Of a stretch of 64,000 nucleotides of DNA, positions 47,301 to 64,000 are shown piece after piece. Under the pieces are notes generated by a model. That model did no database searches and was not told the origin of the DNA. It saw nothing but the letters and a program-made list of their open reading frames with translations. The stretch is from [Mycobacterium] manitobense (lineage in GTDB: Bacteria; Actinomycetota; Actinomycetes; Mycobacteriales; Mycobacteriaceae): contig NZ_JACKSJ010000088.1 of assembly GCF_025821665.1 (NCBI RefSeq), positions 1 through 64,000 on the forward strand, given 5' to 3'. The position numbers and the translations under genes were made by a program. Each line of letters starts with the position of its first letter. Positions within the stretch are counted from its first letter, which is position 1.

Positions 47301-50300
47301 GGTGACCTTCGAGGGCAGGCCGACGTCGTATCGCGAGCTCGACGAGGCGGCGAATCGGTTGGCGCACAGGCTGGCCGGGCACGGCGCTCGCCCGGGGGCG
47401 TGTGTGGCGCTGCTGTTCACCCGTTCGACGCAGGCCGTGGTGGCGATGCTGGCGGTGCTGAAAACCGGTGCGGCGTACCTGCCGATCGACCCGGCGTCGC
47501 CGGCGGATCGTATCGACTTCATGATGCGCGATGCCGGACCTGCGGCCGCGGTCACCACCGCGGCTCTGCGCTCGCGGTTGGGCGGGTGCGACGTCCCGGT
47601 CGTCGACGTCGACGCCGCGGACACCGAAGGCGGCCAACCCGCCGAGGCGCCTTCGGCGCCGGCGCCCGATGACATCGCTTACCTCATCTACACCTCGGGC
47701 ACCACCGGTGTGCCCAAGGGGGTGGCCATCACCCACCACAACCTCACTCAGCTGCTGAGGTCACTGGACGCCGGTGCGACGGCCAAACGAGTGTGGGCAC
47801 AGTGGCATTCGCTGGCCTTCGACGCATCGGTGGAGGAGATCTGGGGTGCGCTGCTGAGTGGCGGCCGGCTGGTGGTGGTGCCCGAGTCGGTGGCCGTCTC
47901 CCCGGAGGACGTCCACTCCCTGCTCGTCGCCGAGCAGGTCAGCTTCCTGAGCCAAACCCCCTCTGCGGCCCAGACACTGGCGCCGGAGGGTCTGGAATCG
48001 ATGGCGTTGCTGGTCGCCGGCGAAGCGTGCCCGGCGGAGGTGGTGGATCGGTGGGCGCCGGGGCGGGTGATGGTCAATGCCTATGGCCCCACAGAGACCA
48101 CGGTGTGCGCGTCGAGGACTGCGCCGCTGGCGGCGGGGTCGGGCGTGCCGCCGATCGGTGCGCCGGTGCCTTCCGCGGCGTTGTTCGTGCTGGACGGCTG
48201 GTTGCGGCCGGTGCCGGCGGGGCTGGTCGGCGAGCTGTATGTCGCCGGCGCCGGGGTGGGCGTCGGGTACTGGCGCCGCGCCGGACTGACCGCGTCGCGG
48301 TTCCTCGCGTGTCCCTTCGGCGGGCCCGGGTCGCGGATGTATCGCACCGGGGACCTGGTGCGGTGGGGTGCCGACGGGCAGTTGCAATATCTCGGGCGCG
48401 CCGACGATCAGGTGAAGATCCGCGGCTACCGCATCGAACTCGGCGAGGTGCGCGCGGCGCTGGCACGGCTCGACGGGGTCGCCCAGGCGGCGGTGATCGC
48501 CCGCGAGGACCGTCCCGGCGACAAGCGCCTGGTCGGCTACATCACCGAGACATCGAGCGGCGCGATCGACTCCGCTCGAGCACGGACCGCGTTAGCTGAT
48601 CGGTTGCCGTCGTACATGATTCCCACCGCGGTGGTGGTCCTGGATGCTCTGCCGCTGACTCCCAACGGCAAGCTGGACATCCGGGCGCTGCCGGCACCTG
48701 AATACAGCGGAGGCGATCACTACCGTGCCCCGGCCGACGCGGTCGAGGAGATCCTGGCAGGGGTCTACGCCCAGGTGCTGGGTGTCGAGCGGGTCGGGGT
48801 CGACGACTCGTTCTTCGACCTCGGCGGTGACTCGGTGGTCGCGGCGATCAACACACTGCTGGACGCCGGCCTCGCGGTGCGGGCGGTGTTCGACGCACCG
48901 ACTGTCGCCCTGTTGGCGCCACGTATCGGTGCGAACGTCGGGAAGCGTGAGCCGTTGGTGGTGGCGGAGCGGCCGTCGGTGGTGCCATTGTCGTTCGCCC
49001 AGCAGCGGTTGTGGTTCCTCGACCAGTTGCACGGACCCTCCCCGGTGTACAACATGGCGGCGGCATTGCGGTTGAGCGGGCCGCTGGATGCTTTAGCGCT
49101 GGGAGCGGCGCTGGCCGATGTGGTTGCGCGCCAGGAGAGCCTGCGCACGCTGTTCGCCGCACCCGAAGGGGTACCCCAGCAGCTGGTGATGCCGCCCGAG
49201 CGGGCCGACTTCGGCTGGCGTGTGGTCGATGCCACCGGCTGGCCGGCGGCCCGGCTCGACGACGCCGTCAGCGCCGCGGTGCGTCACAGCTTCGACCTGG
49301 CGTCTCAGATTCCCCTGCGGGCAACGCTTTTCCGTCTCGCCGACGATGAGCACGTACTGGTCACCGTGGTGCACCACATCGCCGCCGACGGCTGGTCGAT
49401 GTCCCCGCTGATGGCTGATCTCGGGACGGCTTATGCCAGCCGGTGCGCCGGACACGCCCCCGACTGGGCGCCGTTGCCGGTGCAGTACGTCGACTACACG
49501 CTGTGGCAGCGTGTGCAGCTGGGTGAGCTGACAGACCCGGAGAGCCGCATCGCGGCGCAGGTGGGGTACTGGGAGCAGGAGCTCGCCGGGCTGCCCGAGC
49601 GGCTGGAGTTGCCGACCGATCGGCCGTACCCGGCGGTGCCCGATCAGCGCGGCGCCACGGTGGCGATCGACTGGCCGGCACAGCTGCAGCAGCAGGTGCG
49701 CGATGTCGCCCGCGAACACAACGCCACCAGTTTCATGGTCATCCAGGCCGCGCTGGCGACCCTGCTGGCCAAGGTCAGCGCCAGCAGCGACGTGGCGGTG
49801 GGCTTCGCGGTCGCCGGGCGCGGCGACCCCGCGCTGGACGACGTGGTCGGGTTCTTCGCCAACACCCTGGTGCTGAGAACAGATCTGGCCGGCGATCCCA
49901 CCGTCGCCGAGCTGCTGGCACAGGTGCGCCGGCGCGGCCTGGCCGCCTACGAGCACCAGGACGTGCCCTTCGAAGTGCTTGTCGACCGGCTGCACCCCAC
50001 CCGGAGTCTGACCCACCACCCGCTGTTCCAGGTGGCGTTGGCCTGGCAGAACAACGAACCCGCCAGTCCCGCGCTGGGTGACCTGCACGCCACGCCTCTG
50101 CTGGTGGACACCCGCACCGCCCGAATGGATCTGACGTTCTCCCTGGCCGAACGTTTCACCGGCGCCGGCCAGGCCGCCGGCCTCTGTGGCGTGGTCGAGT
50201 TCCGCACCGACGTGTTCGACGAGAACAGCATTCACTCGCTGATCGAGCGTCTGCAGCGGGTGGTGGCGGCGATGACCGCCGACCCGCAACGGCGGCTCTC

Positions 50301-53300
50301 GTCGATCGACCTGCTCGGTGAGCCGGAGCGTGCCCGTCTCGCCGAGATCGGCAATCACGCGGCGCTGGCCCACCCGGTAGGCGCATCGGTGTCGATTCCG
50401 GCCTTGTTCGCCGAGCACGTCGCCCGCACCCCCGAGGCGGTGGCGATGACCTTCGAGGGCCGGTCGATGACCTATGTCGATGTCGACGAGGCGGCGAACC
50501 GGCTGGCGCAGCTGTTGATCGGCCATGGAGCCGGGCCGGGCCGCAACGTGGCGCTGCTGCTGGAGCGTTCGGCCGACGCGGTCATCGCGATCATGGCGGT
50601 GCTCAAGACGGGCGCGGCTTATCTGCCGATCGACCCGATGGTGCCTGCGGCCCGCATGCAGTTCGTGATCGCCGATGCCGCGCCGGTGGCGGTGCTCACC
50701 AGCGCGGAATGGCGGTCACGGCTCGACGGAACCGCCGTCGCCGTGGTCGATGTCGCGGATCCGGCAATCGCCGTCCAACCCGGTACGGCGCCGGCGGGGC
50801 CCGAACCCGACGACGTCGCGTACCTGATCTACACCTCGGGCACCACCGGCACACCCAAGGGCGTGGCGGTCACCCATCACAACGTGACCCGGTTGCTGGC
50901 ATCGTTGAATGCGGGGTTGCCGGCCCCGGGGGTGTGGCCGCTGTGTCATTCGTTGGCGTTCGACGTGTCGGTGTGGGAGATCTTCGGGGCGCTGCTGCGC
51001 GGTGGACGGGTGGTGGTGGTCCCCGAAACGCTGGCGGCTTCGCCGGAAGACTTCCACGAGGTACTGGTTGCCGAGGGCGTGAGCGTGTTGACGCAGACGC
51101 CGTCGGCGGTCGCGATGCTGCCGCAGCAGGGTCTGGAGTCGGCGGCGTTGGTGGTCGTCGGTGAGGCCTGTCCGGCCGAGGTGGTGGACCGGTGGGCACC
51201 GGGGCGGGTGATGGTCAACGCCTACGGTCCCACCGAGACCACGATGTGCGTGGCGATCAGCGCCCCACTCACCACGGAATCCACTGTGGTGCCGATCGGT
51301 TCACCCGTTCCCGGCGCCGCGCTTCTCGTGCTGGACCAATGGTTGCGGCCGGTGCCCGAAGGCGTGATCGGTGAGCTCTACGTTGCCGGCGGCGGTCTGG
51401 CCCACGGTTATGTGGGTCGGGCCGGGTTGACCGGATCACGCTTCGTGGCATGCCCGTTCGGCAGGCTCGGAACAAGGATGTATCGCACCGGCGACCTGGT
51501 GCGGTGGGGCACCGACGGACAGCTGCAGTATCTCGGGCGCGCCGACGAGCAGGTCAAGATCCGCGGCTACCGCATCGAACTCGGCGAGATCCAGGCCGCA
51601 CTGACCGCGCTGGACGGGATCGCCCAGGCGGCGGTGATCGCGCGCGAGGACCGCCCCGGCGACAAGCGCCTGGTCGGCTACGTCACCGAAGCCTCCCCGG
51701 GCACCGTCGATCCCGCGCAGGCGCGCGGTGCACTGGCTGATCGACTGCCGCCGTACATGATCCCGGCGGCGATCGTGGTCGTCGACGCCCTGCCGTTGAC
51801 GGTCAACGGCAAGCTCGACATCCGCGCCCTACCCGCACCCCAGTACACCGCCGGCGAATATCAGGCTCCGGCCGGGGCCGTCGAGGAGATCCTCTCCGGC
51901 ATCTACGCGGAGGTGCTGGGGCTGGAGCGGGTCGGTGTCGATGACTCGTTCTTCGATCTGGGTGGCGACAGCATCTCCTCGATGCAGGTGGTGGCCCGGG
52001 CCCGCGCCGCAGGGCTGGTGTGCAGGCCGCGCGATGTCTTCGTCGAGCAGACGGTGGCCCGGCTGGCGAGGGTGGCGGTGGTGGCCGACGGCGCCGCCGG
52101 TGTTGTCGACGAAGGCATCGGACCGGTCCTTGCGACCCCGATCATCCGGTGGCTGGCCGCTGTGCAGGGCCCCATCGAAGAGTTCAACCAAACTGTGCTG
52201 CTGCAGGTTCCATCAAGGGTCACCGAGTCCGACATGGTGATGGTGCTGCAGGCGCTGCTGGATCGCCATGCGATGCTGCGGTTGCGCGTCGACGACGACG
52301 GCGCCGGCGGCTGGTCGTTGACGGTGCCCGAGGTCGGCGCGGTGGACGCACGCAAATGCCTGCGGACGGCCGAGAGGCTCGACGAGGTGGCGCTCGTCGA
52401 GGGGCGATCACGGCTCAACCCGACCGCCGGGGTGATGCTGAGCGCGGTGTGGGCGGTCTCGACGGGTCAGCTGGCGTTGATCATCCACCACCTGGCCATC
52501 GACGCGGTGTCGTGGGGAATTCTGCTGCAGGACATCAACATCGCCTGGGCGCAACAGCACAGCGGCCAGCCGACAGCTCTGCCCGAAACCGGGACGTCGT
52601 TCGCACGGTGGTCCTCGCTGCTGACCGAGCACGCCCATTCCCCCGAGGTGGTGGAACAGGCCGCCGCCTGGGAGCGGGTGGCGGCGGTGCCGGCGGCGCT
52701 TCCCGCGCCCCGACCCGAGCGGGACACCTACGCCAGTGCCGGGCAGATGTCGGCGTCCTTGGACGCCGACACCACCCGCGTGCTGCTGGGTGAGGTGCCG
52801 GATGCATTCCATGCCGGGGTGCACGAGGTTCTGTTGATCGCGTTCGGGCTGGCGGTGGCGGAGTTCGTGGGCGCCGGTGGTGCGCCGGTCGGCATCGACG
52901 TGGAGGGCCACGGCCGTCACGAGGAACTCGCCGCAGACGTGGACCTCTCCCGCACGGTGGGCTGGTTCACCGCCAAATACCCGGTGGCAATGACCGCCGG
53001 CGGGCTGTCCTGGGCGCAGGTGACCGCCGGTGATGCGGCGTTGGGCGCGGCGGTCAAGGCCGCCAAGGAACAGCTTCGCGCCCTGCCCGATCCGTTGACC
53101 TACGGTCTGCTGCGCTACCTGAATCCCGACGTGGACCTGCCGGAGTCCGACCCGTCGATCGGCTTCAACTACCTCGGTCGACTCGGCGCGCCTGCGCAGT
53201 CCGCGGCAGCCGACGGGCTGTGGCACATCAGTCGGGACGGCGTGTCGCTGAGTGCCGCCGCGACCGCGGTGCCGATGCCCCTGGCACACACCGTCGCCCT

Positions 53301-53538
53301 CAACGCCGGCACCATCGACACCGACGCCGGCCCGCACCTGCACGCCAACTGGACGTGGGCGCCCTCGGCGCTCGACCACGATCAGGTCAGCCGGTTGAGC
53401 CGGTTGTGGTTCGACGCCCTGACCGGCATCTGCGCTCACGTGCGCGGCGGCGGCGGCGGACTGACGCCTTCCGACATCGCGGTCGGTCTCACCCAACAGC
53501 AGATCGACGAACTTCAGGGGCAATATGCGGATCGCTGA
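38236..53538 (+). CDS. Non-ribosomal peptide synthetase, modules 1-4
   Basis: About 5100 residues with the order C-A-T / C-A-T-E / C-A-T / C-A-T-E. Approximate residues: C1 1-455 (HHIVIDG 137), A1 460-945, T1 Ser986; C2 1044-1510 (HHIAADG 1171), A2 1515-2000, T2 Ser2043, E1 2096-2560 (HHLAVDG 2215); C3 2565-3000 (HHIVMDG 2695), A3 3006-3490, T3 Ser3533; C4 3586-4045 (HHIAADG 3713), A4 4054-4540, T4 Ser4579, E2 4630-5090 (HHLAIDA 4751). It assembles and N-acylates the first four residues of a peptide. T3 lacks five residues after its serine. Start chosen at [13 protein letters not shown] because the C domain begins there; an upstream ATG at 38035 adds unrelated residues. No docking domain is seen at the end; the next protein begins inside its last codons. 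Confidence 0.92.
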   Translation: MELDAGAFPLTRGQLDIWLAQRTGRFGAKWQLGELLRIDGMIDPGLLQRAIVQAVREAEPLRAAFFEVDGRVFQRAVDYPDVDLARYDLTGSPDPEQEVHRTISSIQATLMPLDGPLFKWALLQTRVDEFYLFVCCHHIVIDGVGIPLVCHRMAEIYSAIATDAPVPPAFFGSLRDLVECELTYESSTEYLDDSAYWTQNLPPESEPRYRLADAVAGDHDEESRAPVRLAPAAVAGLRHLYRSLGVRRSSVITAACALVVRAFDTESPEVVLDFPVSRRVRPEIQLVPGMVSGFVPLVLKASPELSASEFCVRVDTQMQDALEHQRFPVHSIDYKATLRGSGQASNRVVINFIPATHTGFLADAAATGTLTHAGPVEFALVFFRDGDDLFLSTAGPGQFFANSDVRDLAERLERVLLAMAADPGRPLSSLDLLDEAQHARLDAIGHRPVLAQPVTPPVSIPALFAEWVTRTPDAVAVTFEGRSTSYRELDEAANQLAHRLSGQGIGPGDCVALLMERSADAVTAILAVLKTGAAYLPIDPAVPTSRIKFMIADAAPKAAITTTGLAGRLSGCDLPVIDDVDDPRSHARPGAALPTPRGPASDDVAYLIYTSGTTGTPKGVAVTHQGVTRLLASLTAGLPEAGVWSLCHSLAFDVSVWEIFGALLRGGRLVVVPEPVVISPPDFHEVLVAEGVSVLTQTPSAVALLPDQGLESTALVMAGEACPAEVVDRWAPGRVMVNAYGPTETTMCVAISAPLTAGTDVVPIGSPVPGAALFVLDGWLRPVPAGVVGELYVAGGGLACGYVRRAGLTASRFVACPFGRPGARMYRTGDLVRWGADGQLQYLGRADEQVKIRGYRIELGEIQAALAGLDGVDRAVVIAREDRPGDKRLVGYITGTAEPAEIRAQLGERLPAYLVPAAVVALPALPLTANGKLDTRALPAPESQEVDGYRAPGTAVEEILAGIYADVLGLDRVGVDESFFDLGGDSLLAMRLSAAINTSLDADVSVPTVFDAPTVAELACRIDTGSRRLAPLVPVARPPVVPLSYAQQRLWFIDQLQGPSPVYNLSAALRLGGLLETEELRAALADVVDRHESLRTLLAAPGGVPQQLVVPSECADFGWDVVDATGWSATRLDDAIGAAVRHSFDLASEIPLRATLFRLAYDEHVLVAVVHHIAADGWSIAPLIRDLGVAFAGRYARRAPTWEPLPVQYVDYTLWQRAQLGDLDDSDSPIAAQLAYWEHELAGLPERLQLPTDRPYPAVAGQRGASVVVDWPAELQQQVARAAREHKATSFMMVQAALAVLLSKLSASPDVAIGFPIAGRRDPALDDLVGFFINTLVLRVDVSGDPTTAELLGQVRRRSVSAYEHQDVPFEVLVERLNPSRSMAHHPLIQVLVGWQFAGDSDPAANLELEGLQVTSLPVNTQTARMDLGFSLAERFDGAGEPAGIGGTVEFRTDVFDPDSIRGLIDRLRRVLEAMTTDSGRRVSSIDVLDECEHAELDQLGNRAVLNQPTAGVSIPELFAEQVLRAPEAVAVTFEGRSMTYFELDEAANRLAHLLAQHGAGPGQAVALLLPRSAEAIVAILAVLKAGAAYLPIDPALPAARIEFMIADTAPIAAVTTTGLAARLAGCDVMVLDIDDPRIDSQPGTALPAPAPDDLAHVIYTSGTTGVPKGVTVTHHNVVQLFDGLDIGVELAPGQVWTQFHSYAFDFSVWEIWGALLFGGRLVVVSDAVARSPEDFHAMLVAEGVTVLTQTPSAVGVLSPQGLESAALVIGAEPCPAELVDRWAPGRVMVNVYGPTETTMWASASAPLAAGSGAPPIGSPIAWAAFFVLDEWLRPVPAGVVGELYLAGRGVGVGYVRRAALTSSRFVACPFGAAGTRMYRTGDLVSWGADGQLRYLGRADEQVKVRGYRIELGEIQAALTALDGVDQAAVIAREDRPGDKRLVGYVTETATGTVDPVRARSALAERLPAYMVPAAVMVVDAFPMTVNGKLDSRALPAPEYAAVDHYRAPANAVEEILAGIYAQILGIERVGVDESFFDLGGDSILSMQVVLHARAAGLECRPRDVFVEQTVARLARVAMVADGEAGVVDEGTGTVVATPIMRWLAGVDGPVGEFNQTVVVSAPAAVSEADVVSVLQALLDRHAMLRLRVDADGAGGWSLTVPEAGAVDARDCLRTVEVLDDEALLGARSRLNPAAGVMLSAVWVAPTGQLALIIHHLAVDGVSWRILLEDINIAWAQHRSGQPVALPAPRTSFVRWSSLLAGHAHDAEVVAVGEAWRQVAAAPAALPAPRPERDTYASAGQMSASLDSDLTRVLLGEVPAAFHAGVQDILLIAFALAVAEFVGAGGAPVGIDVEGHGRHEELAADVDLSRTVGWFTAKYPVALDIGGLSWARVVAGDAALGAAVKAAKEQLRALPDPLTYGLLRYLNPDVDLPESDPSIGFNYLGRLGAPAQAADSGEAWRIGPDGVSLTGATAAVPIPLMHSVELNSGTIDTDAGPHLHANWTWAPSALDRDQVSRLSRLWFDALAGICAHVRRGGGGLTPSDIVPARLDQHQIDVLDQQYDLVDVLPLTPLQQGLLFHASTDQASADVYAVQLEIAFSGALDAQRLRAAVDTVVQRHPNLAARFHVQFDQPVQIIPADPVAAWRYDDLVSAEQIDRVSLDERIAVCDLFGQSAFRAALIRTGHDEHRFVLTFHHIVMDGWSLPILLSEIFAGYYGQPLPAPAPYRSFVSWLADRDGPAAEDAWRAVLAGFDTPTLVGRPNRSGRQGVMSSVLPEGITRALSELARSHHTTVNTVLQAGWAQLLTWLTGAHDVAFGAVVSGRPAEVPSAGSMVGLLINTVPVRATITAATTTTDLLDQLQRVNNATLEHQHLALSEIHRIAGQDQLFDTVFVYENYPVDTASLSGIDGLTITEVIGHESTHYPLTMAARPGDEMGLRVEYDQDLFDADAIRTLIARLQRVLVAMAADPGRSLSAVDVLDEGEHARLDAIGNRAALTRPAIAPVSIPAAFAEWVARTPDAVAVTFEGRPTSYRELDEAANRLAHRLAGHGARPGACVALLFTRSTQAVVAMLAVLKTGAAYLPIDPASPADRIDFMMRDAGPAAAVTTAALRSRLGGCDVPVVDVDAADTEGGQPAEAPSAPAPDDIAYLIYTSGTTGVPKGVAITHHNLTQLLRSLDAGATAKRVWAQWHSLAFDASVEEIWGALLSGGRLVVVPESVAVSPEDVHSLLVAEQVSFLSQTPSAAQTLAPEGLESMALLVAGEACPAEVVDRWAPGRVMVNAYGPTETTVCASRTAPLAAGSGVPPIGAPVPSAALFVLDGWLRPVPAGLVGELYVAGAGVGVGYWRRAGLTASRFLACPFGGPGSRMYRTGDLVRWGADGQLQYLGRADDQVKIRGYRIELGEVRAALARLDGVAQAAVIAREDRPGDKRLVGYITETSSGAIDSARARTALADRLPSYMIPTAVVVLDALPLTPNGKLDIRALPAPEYSGGDHYRAPADAVEEILAGVYAQVLGVERVGVDDSFFDLGGDSVVAAINTLLDAGLAVRAVFDAPTVALLAPRIGANVGKREPLVVAERPSVVPLSFAQQRLWFLDQLHGPSPVYNMAAALRLSGPLDALALGAALADVVARQESLRTLFAAPEGVPQQLVMPPERADFGWRVVDATGWPAARLDDAVSAAVRHSFDLASQIPLRATLFRLADDEHVLVTVVHHIAADGWSMSPLMADLGTAYASRCAGHAPDWAPLPVQYVDYTLWQRVQLGELTDPESRIAAQVGYWEQELAGLPERLELPTDRPYPAVPDQRGATVAIDWPAQLQQQVRDVAREHNATSFMVIQAALATLLAKVSASSDVAVGFAVAGRGDPALDDVVGFFANTLVLRTDLAGDPTVAELLAQVRRRGLAAYEHQDVPFEVLVDRLHPTRSLTHHPLFQVALAWQNNEPASPALGDLHATPLLVDTRTARMDLTFSLAERFTGAGQAAGLCGVVEFRTDVFDENSIHSLIERLQRVVAAMTADPQRRLSSIDLLGEPERARLAEIGNHAALAHPVGASVSIPALFAEHVARTPEAVAMTFEGRSMTYVDVDEAANRLAQLLIGHGAGPGRNVALLLERSADAVIAIMAVLKTGAAYLPIDPMVPAARMQFVIADAAPVAVLTSAEWRSRLDGTAVAVVDVADPAIAVQPGTAPAGPEPDDVAYLIYTSGTTGTPKGVAVTHHNVTRLLASLNAGLPAPGVWPLCHSLAFDVSVWEIFGALLRGGRVVVVPETLAASPEDFHEVLVAEGVSVLTQTPSAVAMLPQQGLESAALVVVGEACPAEVVDRWAPGRVMVNAYGPTETTMCVAISAPLTTESTVVPIGSPVPGAALLVLDQWLRPVPEGVIGELYVAGGGLAHGYVGRAGLTGSRFVACPFGRLGTRMYRTGDLVRWGTDGQLQYLGRADEQVKIRGYRIELGEIQAALTALDGIAQAAVIAREDRPGDKRLVGYVTEASPGTVDPAQARGALADRLPPYMIPAAIVVVDALPLTVNGKLDIRALPAPQYTAGEYQAPAGAVEEILSGIYAEVLGLERVGVDDSFFDLGGDSISSMQVVARARAAGLVCRPRDVFVEQTVARLARVAVVADGAAGVVDEGIGPVLATPIIRWLAAVQGPIEEFNQTVLLQVPSRVTESDMVMVLQALLDRHAMLRLRVDDDGAGGWSLTVPEVGAVDARKCLRTAERLDEVALVEGRSRLNPTAGVMLSAVWAVSTGQLALIIHHLAIDAVSWGILLQDINIAWAQQHSGQPTALPETGTSFARWSSLLTEHAHSPEVVEQAAAWERVAAVPAALPAPRPERDTYASAGQMSASLDADTTRVLLGEVPDAFHAGVHEVLLIAFGLAVAEFVGAGGAPVGIDVEGHGRHEELAADVDLSRTVGWFTAKYPVAMTAGGLSWAQVTAGDAALGAAVKAAKEQLRALPDPLTYGLLRYLNPDVDLPESDPSIGFNYLGRLGAPAQSAAADGLWHISRDGVSLSAAATAVPMPLAHTVALNAGTIDTDAGPHLHANWTWAPSALDHDQVSRLSRLWFDALTGICAHVRGGGGGLTPSDIAVGLTQQQIDELQGQYADR
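41365..45915 (+). other. NRPS module 2: C(LCL)-A-T-E
   Basis: C2 starts [15 protein letters not shown] with HHIAADG, the LCL type that accepts an L-donor. The A2 code reads D-F-W-T-V-G-V-M-W-K, with no confident amino-acid match (begins like Thr codes). The T2 helix continues ILSMQVV, the form seen before E domains. E1 has [17 protein letters not shown] and RTVGWFT, so residue 2 becomes D. Confidence 0.75.
45928..48980 (+). other. NRPS module 3: C(DCL)-A-T with shortened T
   Basis: C3 begins [18 protein letters not shown] with HHIVMDG, the DCL type that follows an E domain. The A3 code reads D-A-E-S-L-A-A-V-C-K; Glu at position 239 suggests a basic side chain (compare the bacitracin Lys code). 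The T3 helix after GGDS goes directly to VVAAINT where T1 has [12 protein letters not shown], an apparent five-residue loss. No E domain: L-residue. Confidence 0.7.
48991..53538 (+). other. NRPS module 4: C(LCL)-A-T-E
   Basis: C4 is LCL type ([22 protein letters not shown]). The A4 code reads D-V-W-T-V-V-A-M-C-K, identical to module 6. E2 carries [17 protein letters not shown] and RTVGWFT, so residue 4 becomes D. Large parts of E2 are nearly identical in DNA to E1. Confidence 0.75.
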
Positions 53539-56448
53539 CATTCTGCCGCTGACACCGCTGCAACGGGGGCTGCTCTTCCACGCCAGCACCACGCGCGACG
53601 GCGGCGACGACGTGTACGCGGTGCAGCTGGCCTTCACCGTGACCGGGCCACTCGACCCGCACGGGCTGCGCGATGCGGTGCACACGGTGGTGAACCGCCA
53701 TCCTCACCTCGTGGCCCGGTTCTCCGAGAAGTTCGGCCAGCCGGTGCAGATCATCCCGGCCGATCCCGCGCCCGGGTGGCAGTACCTCGAGCTGAACGCC
53801 GATGCCGATGTCGATGAGCAGGTCGAGCGGGTCTGCGCCGAGGAGCGCGCCGCGGTCTGCGATCTCGCCGACGGGCCGGCCTTCCGGGTGGCGCTGATCC
53901 GCATCGCAGAAGAACGGCACCGGTGTGTGCTGACCAATCACCACATCGTGATGGACGGCTGGTCGCTGCCGATCCTGATGAGTGAGATCTTCGCCAGCTA
54001 TTACGGACAGCGCCTCCCGGCGCCCGCGCCGTACCGCAACTTCGTGTCCTGGCTGGCGACTCGCGACCGCCACGCCGCCGAAGCGGCCTGGCGTTCCTTA
54101 ATGGCCGATTTCGACACACCCACTCTGGTCGGACCGGCGCAGAGGCTGGGGCTGGGCGCCCGTGGCGTTGAATCGTTCCGGGTGCCCGAGCAGACCACAA
54201 GGGCGCTCGGCGATCTGGCACGCTCCTGCCACACCACCGTGAACATCGTGCTGCAGGGCGCCTTCGCGCAGCTGCTCATGTGGCTGACCGGTCAGCAGGA
54301 CGTTGCCTTCGGCACCACTGTCTCGGGCAGGACCGAGGTGGCCGGCGCCGAATCGATGGTCGGTCTGCTGATCAACACGGTGCCGGTGCGCGCGACCATC
54401 ACGGCGGCCACCACCACCGCAGAACTGCTGGACCAGCTGCAGCGCGCCCACAACGACACCCTGGACCATCAGCATCTGGCGCTCAACGACATTCACCGGA
54501 TCACCGGTCAGGAGCAACTGTTCGACACCATCTTCGGATACGAGAACTACCCGATCGACACCGCCGCGCTGTCCGACAGCAATGGGCTTTCGATCACCGA
54601 TTCGGCCGGTCGCGAGTACAACCACTACCCGCTGACCGTGCAGGCTCAGCCGGGACCCGAACTGGGCCTTCGCGTGGAATTCGACGCCGACGTGTTCGCC
54701 GCCGACAGTGTTCGCGCGTTGATCGGGCGGTTGCAGCGCGTGTTGGTGGCGATGACGGCGGATCCGACCCGGCGGCTGTCGTCGATCGACGTGCTCGACG
54801 AGGACGAACACGCCCGGCTGGATGCGTTCGGCAACCGTGCGCTGTTGACCCGGACGGCGACGCCGGTGTCGGTTCCGGCATCGTTCGCCGCACAGGTGGC
54901 CCGCAACCCGGACGCGGTCGCGGTGACCTTCGAGGGTCGCTCGCTGACCTACCTCGAGTTGGACGAGGCGGCGAATCGGCTGGCGCACCTGCTCATCGAC
55001 CAAGGGGCACGCCCGGGCGAGCATGTCGCGCTGATGTTGGAGCGGTCAGCCAAGGCCATCGTGGCGATGCTGGCGGTGCTCAAGACCGGCGCGGCGTACC
55101 TGGCGATCGACCCCGCGCTGCCGGCGGCCCGCGTCGAGTTCATGCTCGTCGATGCCACGCCGATCGCCGCGATCACCACCATCGGACTGGCCGACCGACT
55201 CGGCGGATTCGACATGGTCGTCATCGATGTCGACGACCCCACGATCGACTCGCGGCCGAGCACCGTTCTGCCGGCGCCGAGCCCGGATGACGTCGCTTAC
55301 CTCATCTACACCTCGGGCACCACCGGAGTGCCCAAGGGAGTGGCGATTTCGCACCGCAACCTGAGCCATCTGGCGGAGTCGACACCCAAAGGTCTTCCCG
55401 ACGAACAGGTGTGGACGCAGTGCCACTCCTATGCCTTCGACTTCTCGGTATGGGAGATCTGGGCCGCGCTGCTCGGCGGGGCGCGGTTGGTGGTGGTGCC
55501 CGAATCGGTGACGGCCGCGCCGCAGGACTTCCACGACGTTCTCGTCAGCGAGCAGGTCAGCGTGCTCACCCAGACCCCGTCGGCAGTGGCGGCGCTCTCC
55601 CCGGAAGGTCTCGAGTCGGTGGCCTTGCTGCTCGGCGGCGAGCCCTGCCCGGGCGAGGTGGTGGATCGGTGGGCGCCGGGGCGGGTGGTGGTCAATGCCT
55701 ACGGCCCGACCGAGATCACGGTGTACGCGGCGATCAGTGCGCCGCTGACGCCGGGGTCCGGGGCGCCGCCGATCGGTGCGCCGGTGTCCACTGCGGCGCT
55801 GTTCGTGCTGGACGGCTGGTTGCGTCCGGTGCCGGTGGGTGTGGTCGGTGAGCTGTACGTGGCCGGTCATGGTGTTGGAGTCGGCTATCTGGGCCGTTCC
55901 GGGTTGACCGCGGCGCGGTTCGTGGCGTGTCCGTTCGGCGGGGCCGGCTCCGGGACGCGGATGTACCGCACCGGAGATCTGGTTCGCTGGCGTGCCGACG
56001 GGCAACTCGACTATCTGGGCCGCGTCGACGAGCAGGTCAAGATCCGCGGCTACCGGATCGAACTCGGCGAGATCCAAGCCGCCATGGCCCGGGTGGACGG
56101 GGTGGAGCAGGCGGCGGTGATCGCCCGCGGGGACGGCCCCGGTGGTAAGCGCCTGGTGGGTTACGTGACCGGAGAAGCCGACCCGGCCGAGATCCGCACC
56201 GCGCTGGCCGAGCGACTCCCGGCGTACATGGTGCCGGCCGCGGTGGTTCGGTTGCCCGCCTTGCCCTTGACGGTCAACGGGAAGCTCGACATCCGGGCGC
56301 TGCCGGCACCCGAATACAGCGGAGGCGATCACTACCGTGCCCCGGCCAACGCGGTCGAGGAGATCCTGGCAGGGGTCTACGCCCAGGTGCTGGGTGTCGA
56401 GCGGGTCGGGGTCGACGACTCGTTCTTCGACCTCGGCGGTGACTCGTG

Positions 56449-64000
<7,552 letters not shown>

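Noticed and set aside
53500..53545. Programmed ribosomal frameshift joining the first and second NRPS proteins
   Set aside because: There is no obvious slippery heptamer or downstream stem; a simple start-stop overlap explains the arrangement equally well.

Overview
The window comes from a high-GC actinobacterium, almost certainly a Mycobacterium/Mycolicibacterium. From the left edge to about 33.2 kb, gene content and order follow the M. tuberculosis Rv2365c-Rv2313c region, with some insertions and rearrangements: cdd-like, era, amiA2, recO, uppS, Rv2360c-like, zur, smtB, glyS, a TPM-domain protein, dgt, dnaG, then the Rv2327-Rv2325c block (MarR plus an ECF transporter), uspA-uspB-uspC, and the tldD/tldE-Rv2313c block. 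GTG starts and 4-nt ATGA/GTGA overlaps are frequent.

Layout. 1-7.9 kb holds housekeeping genes (Era, RecO, decaprenyl diphosphate synthase, glycyl-tRNA synthetase) and the zinc regulators SmtB and Zur. 7.9-16.6 kb holds a TPM-domain membrane protein, a GlxA-type regulator divergent from a CrtC/lipocalin-like protein, Dgt, DnaG primase, small secreted proteins and tRNA-Asn. 16.6-22.4 kb carries an ArsR/SRPBCC operon with a perfect operator-like palindrome, an LppP/LprE-like lipoprotein, an acyl-CoA oxidase-type FadE, a VIT-family metal transporter and a phytase-like esterase lipoprotein. 22.4-33.2 kb carries MarR divergent from an ECF transporter, the UspABC amino-sugar importer, the TldD/TldE protease pair, an AhpD-like protein and a CAT-anticodon tRNA.

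Immediately beyond that tRNA the conserved order ends and an accessory segment begins: hotdog thioesterase, cytochrome P450, a two-gene ABC exporter, and divergently from it a very large non-ribosomal peptide synthetase (NRPS) locus running off the right edge (38.2-64 kb). I read seven modules. Module 1 has a starter-type condensation domain, suggesting an N-acylated peptide. Modules 2, 4 and 6 contain epimerization domains and modules 3, 5 and 7 begin with DCL-type condensation domains, so the predicted product has strictly alternating L and D residues. The flanking exporter is a reasonable candidate for secretion of the product.

Two carrier domains are damaged at the same point, directly after the phosphopantetheine serine: module 3 lacks about 15 nt (in frame) and module 5 lacks about 10 nt (frameshift). 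Either the locus is decaying or recombining, or the assembly failed at near-identical repeats. This is the most unusual feature of the window.
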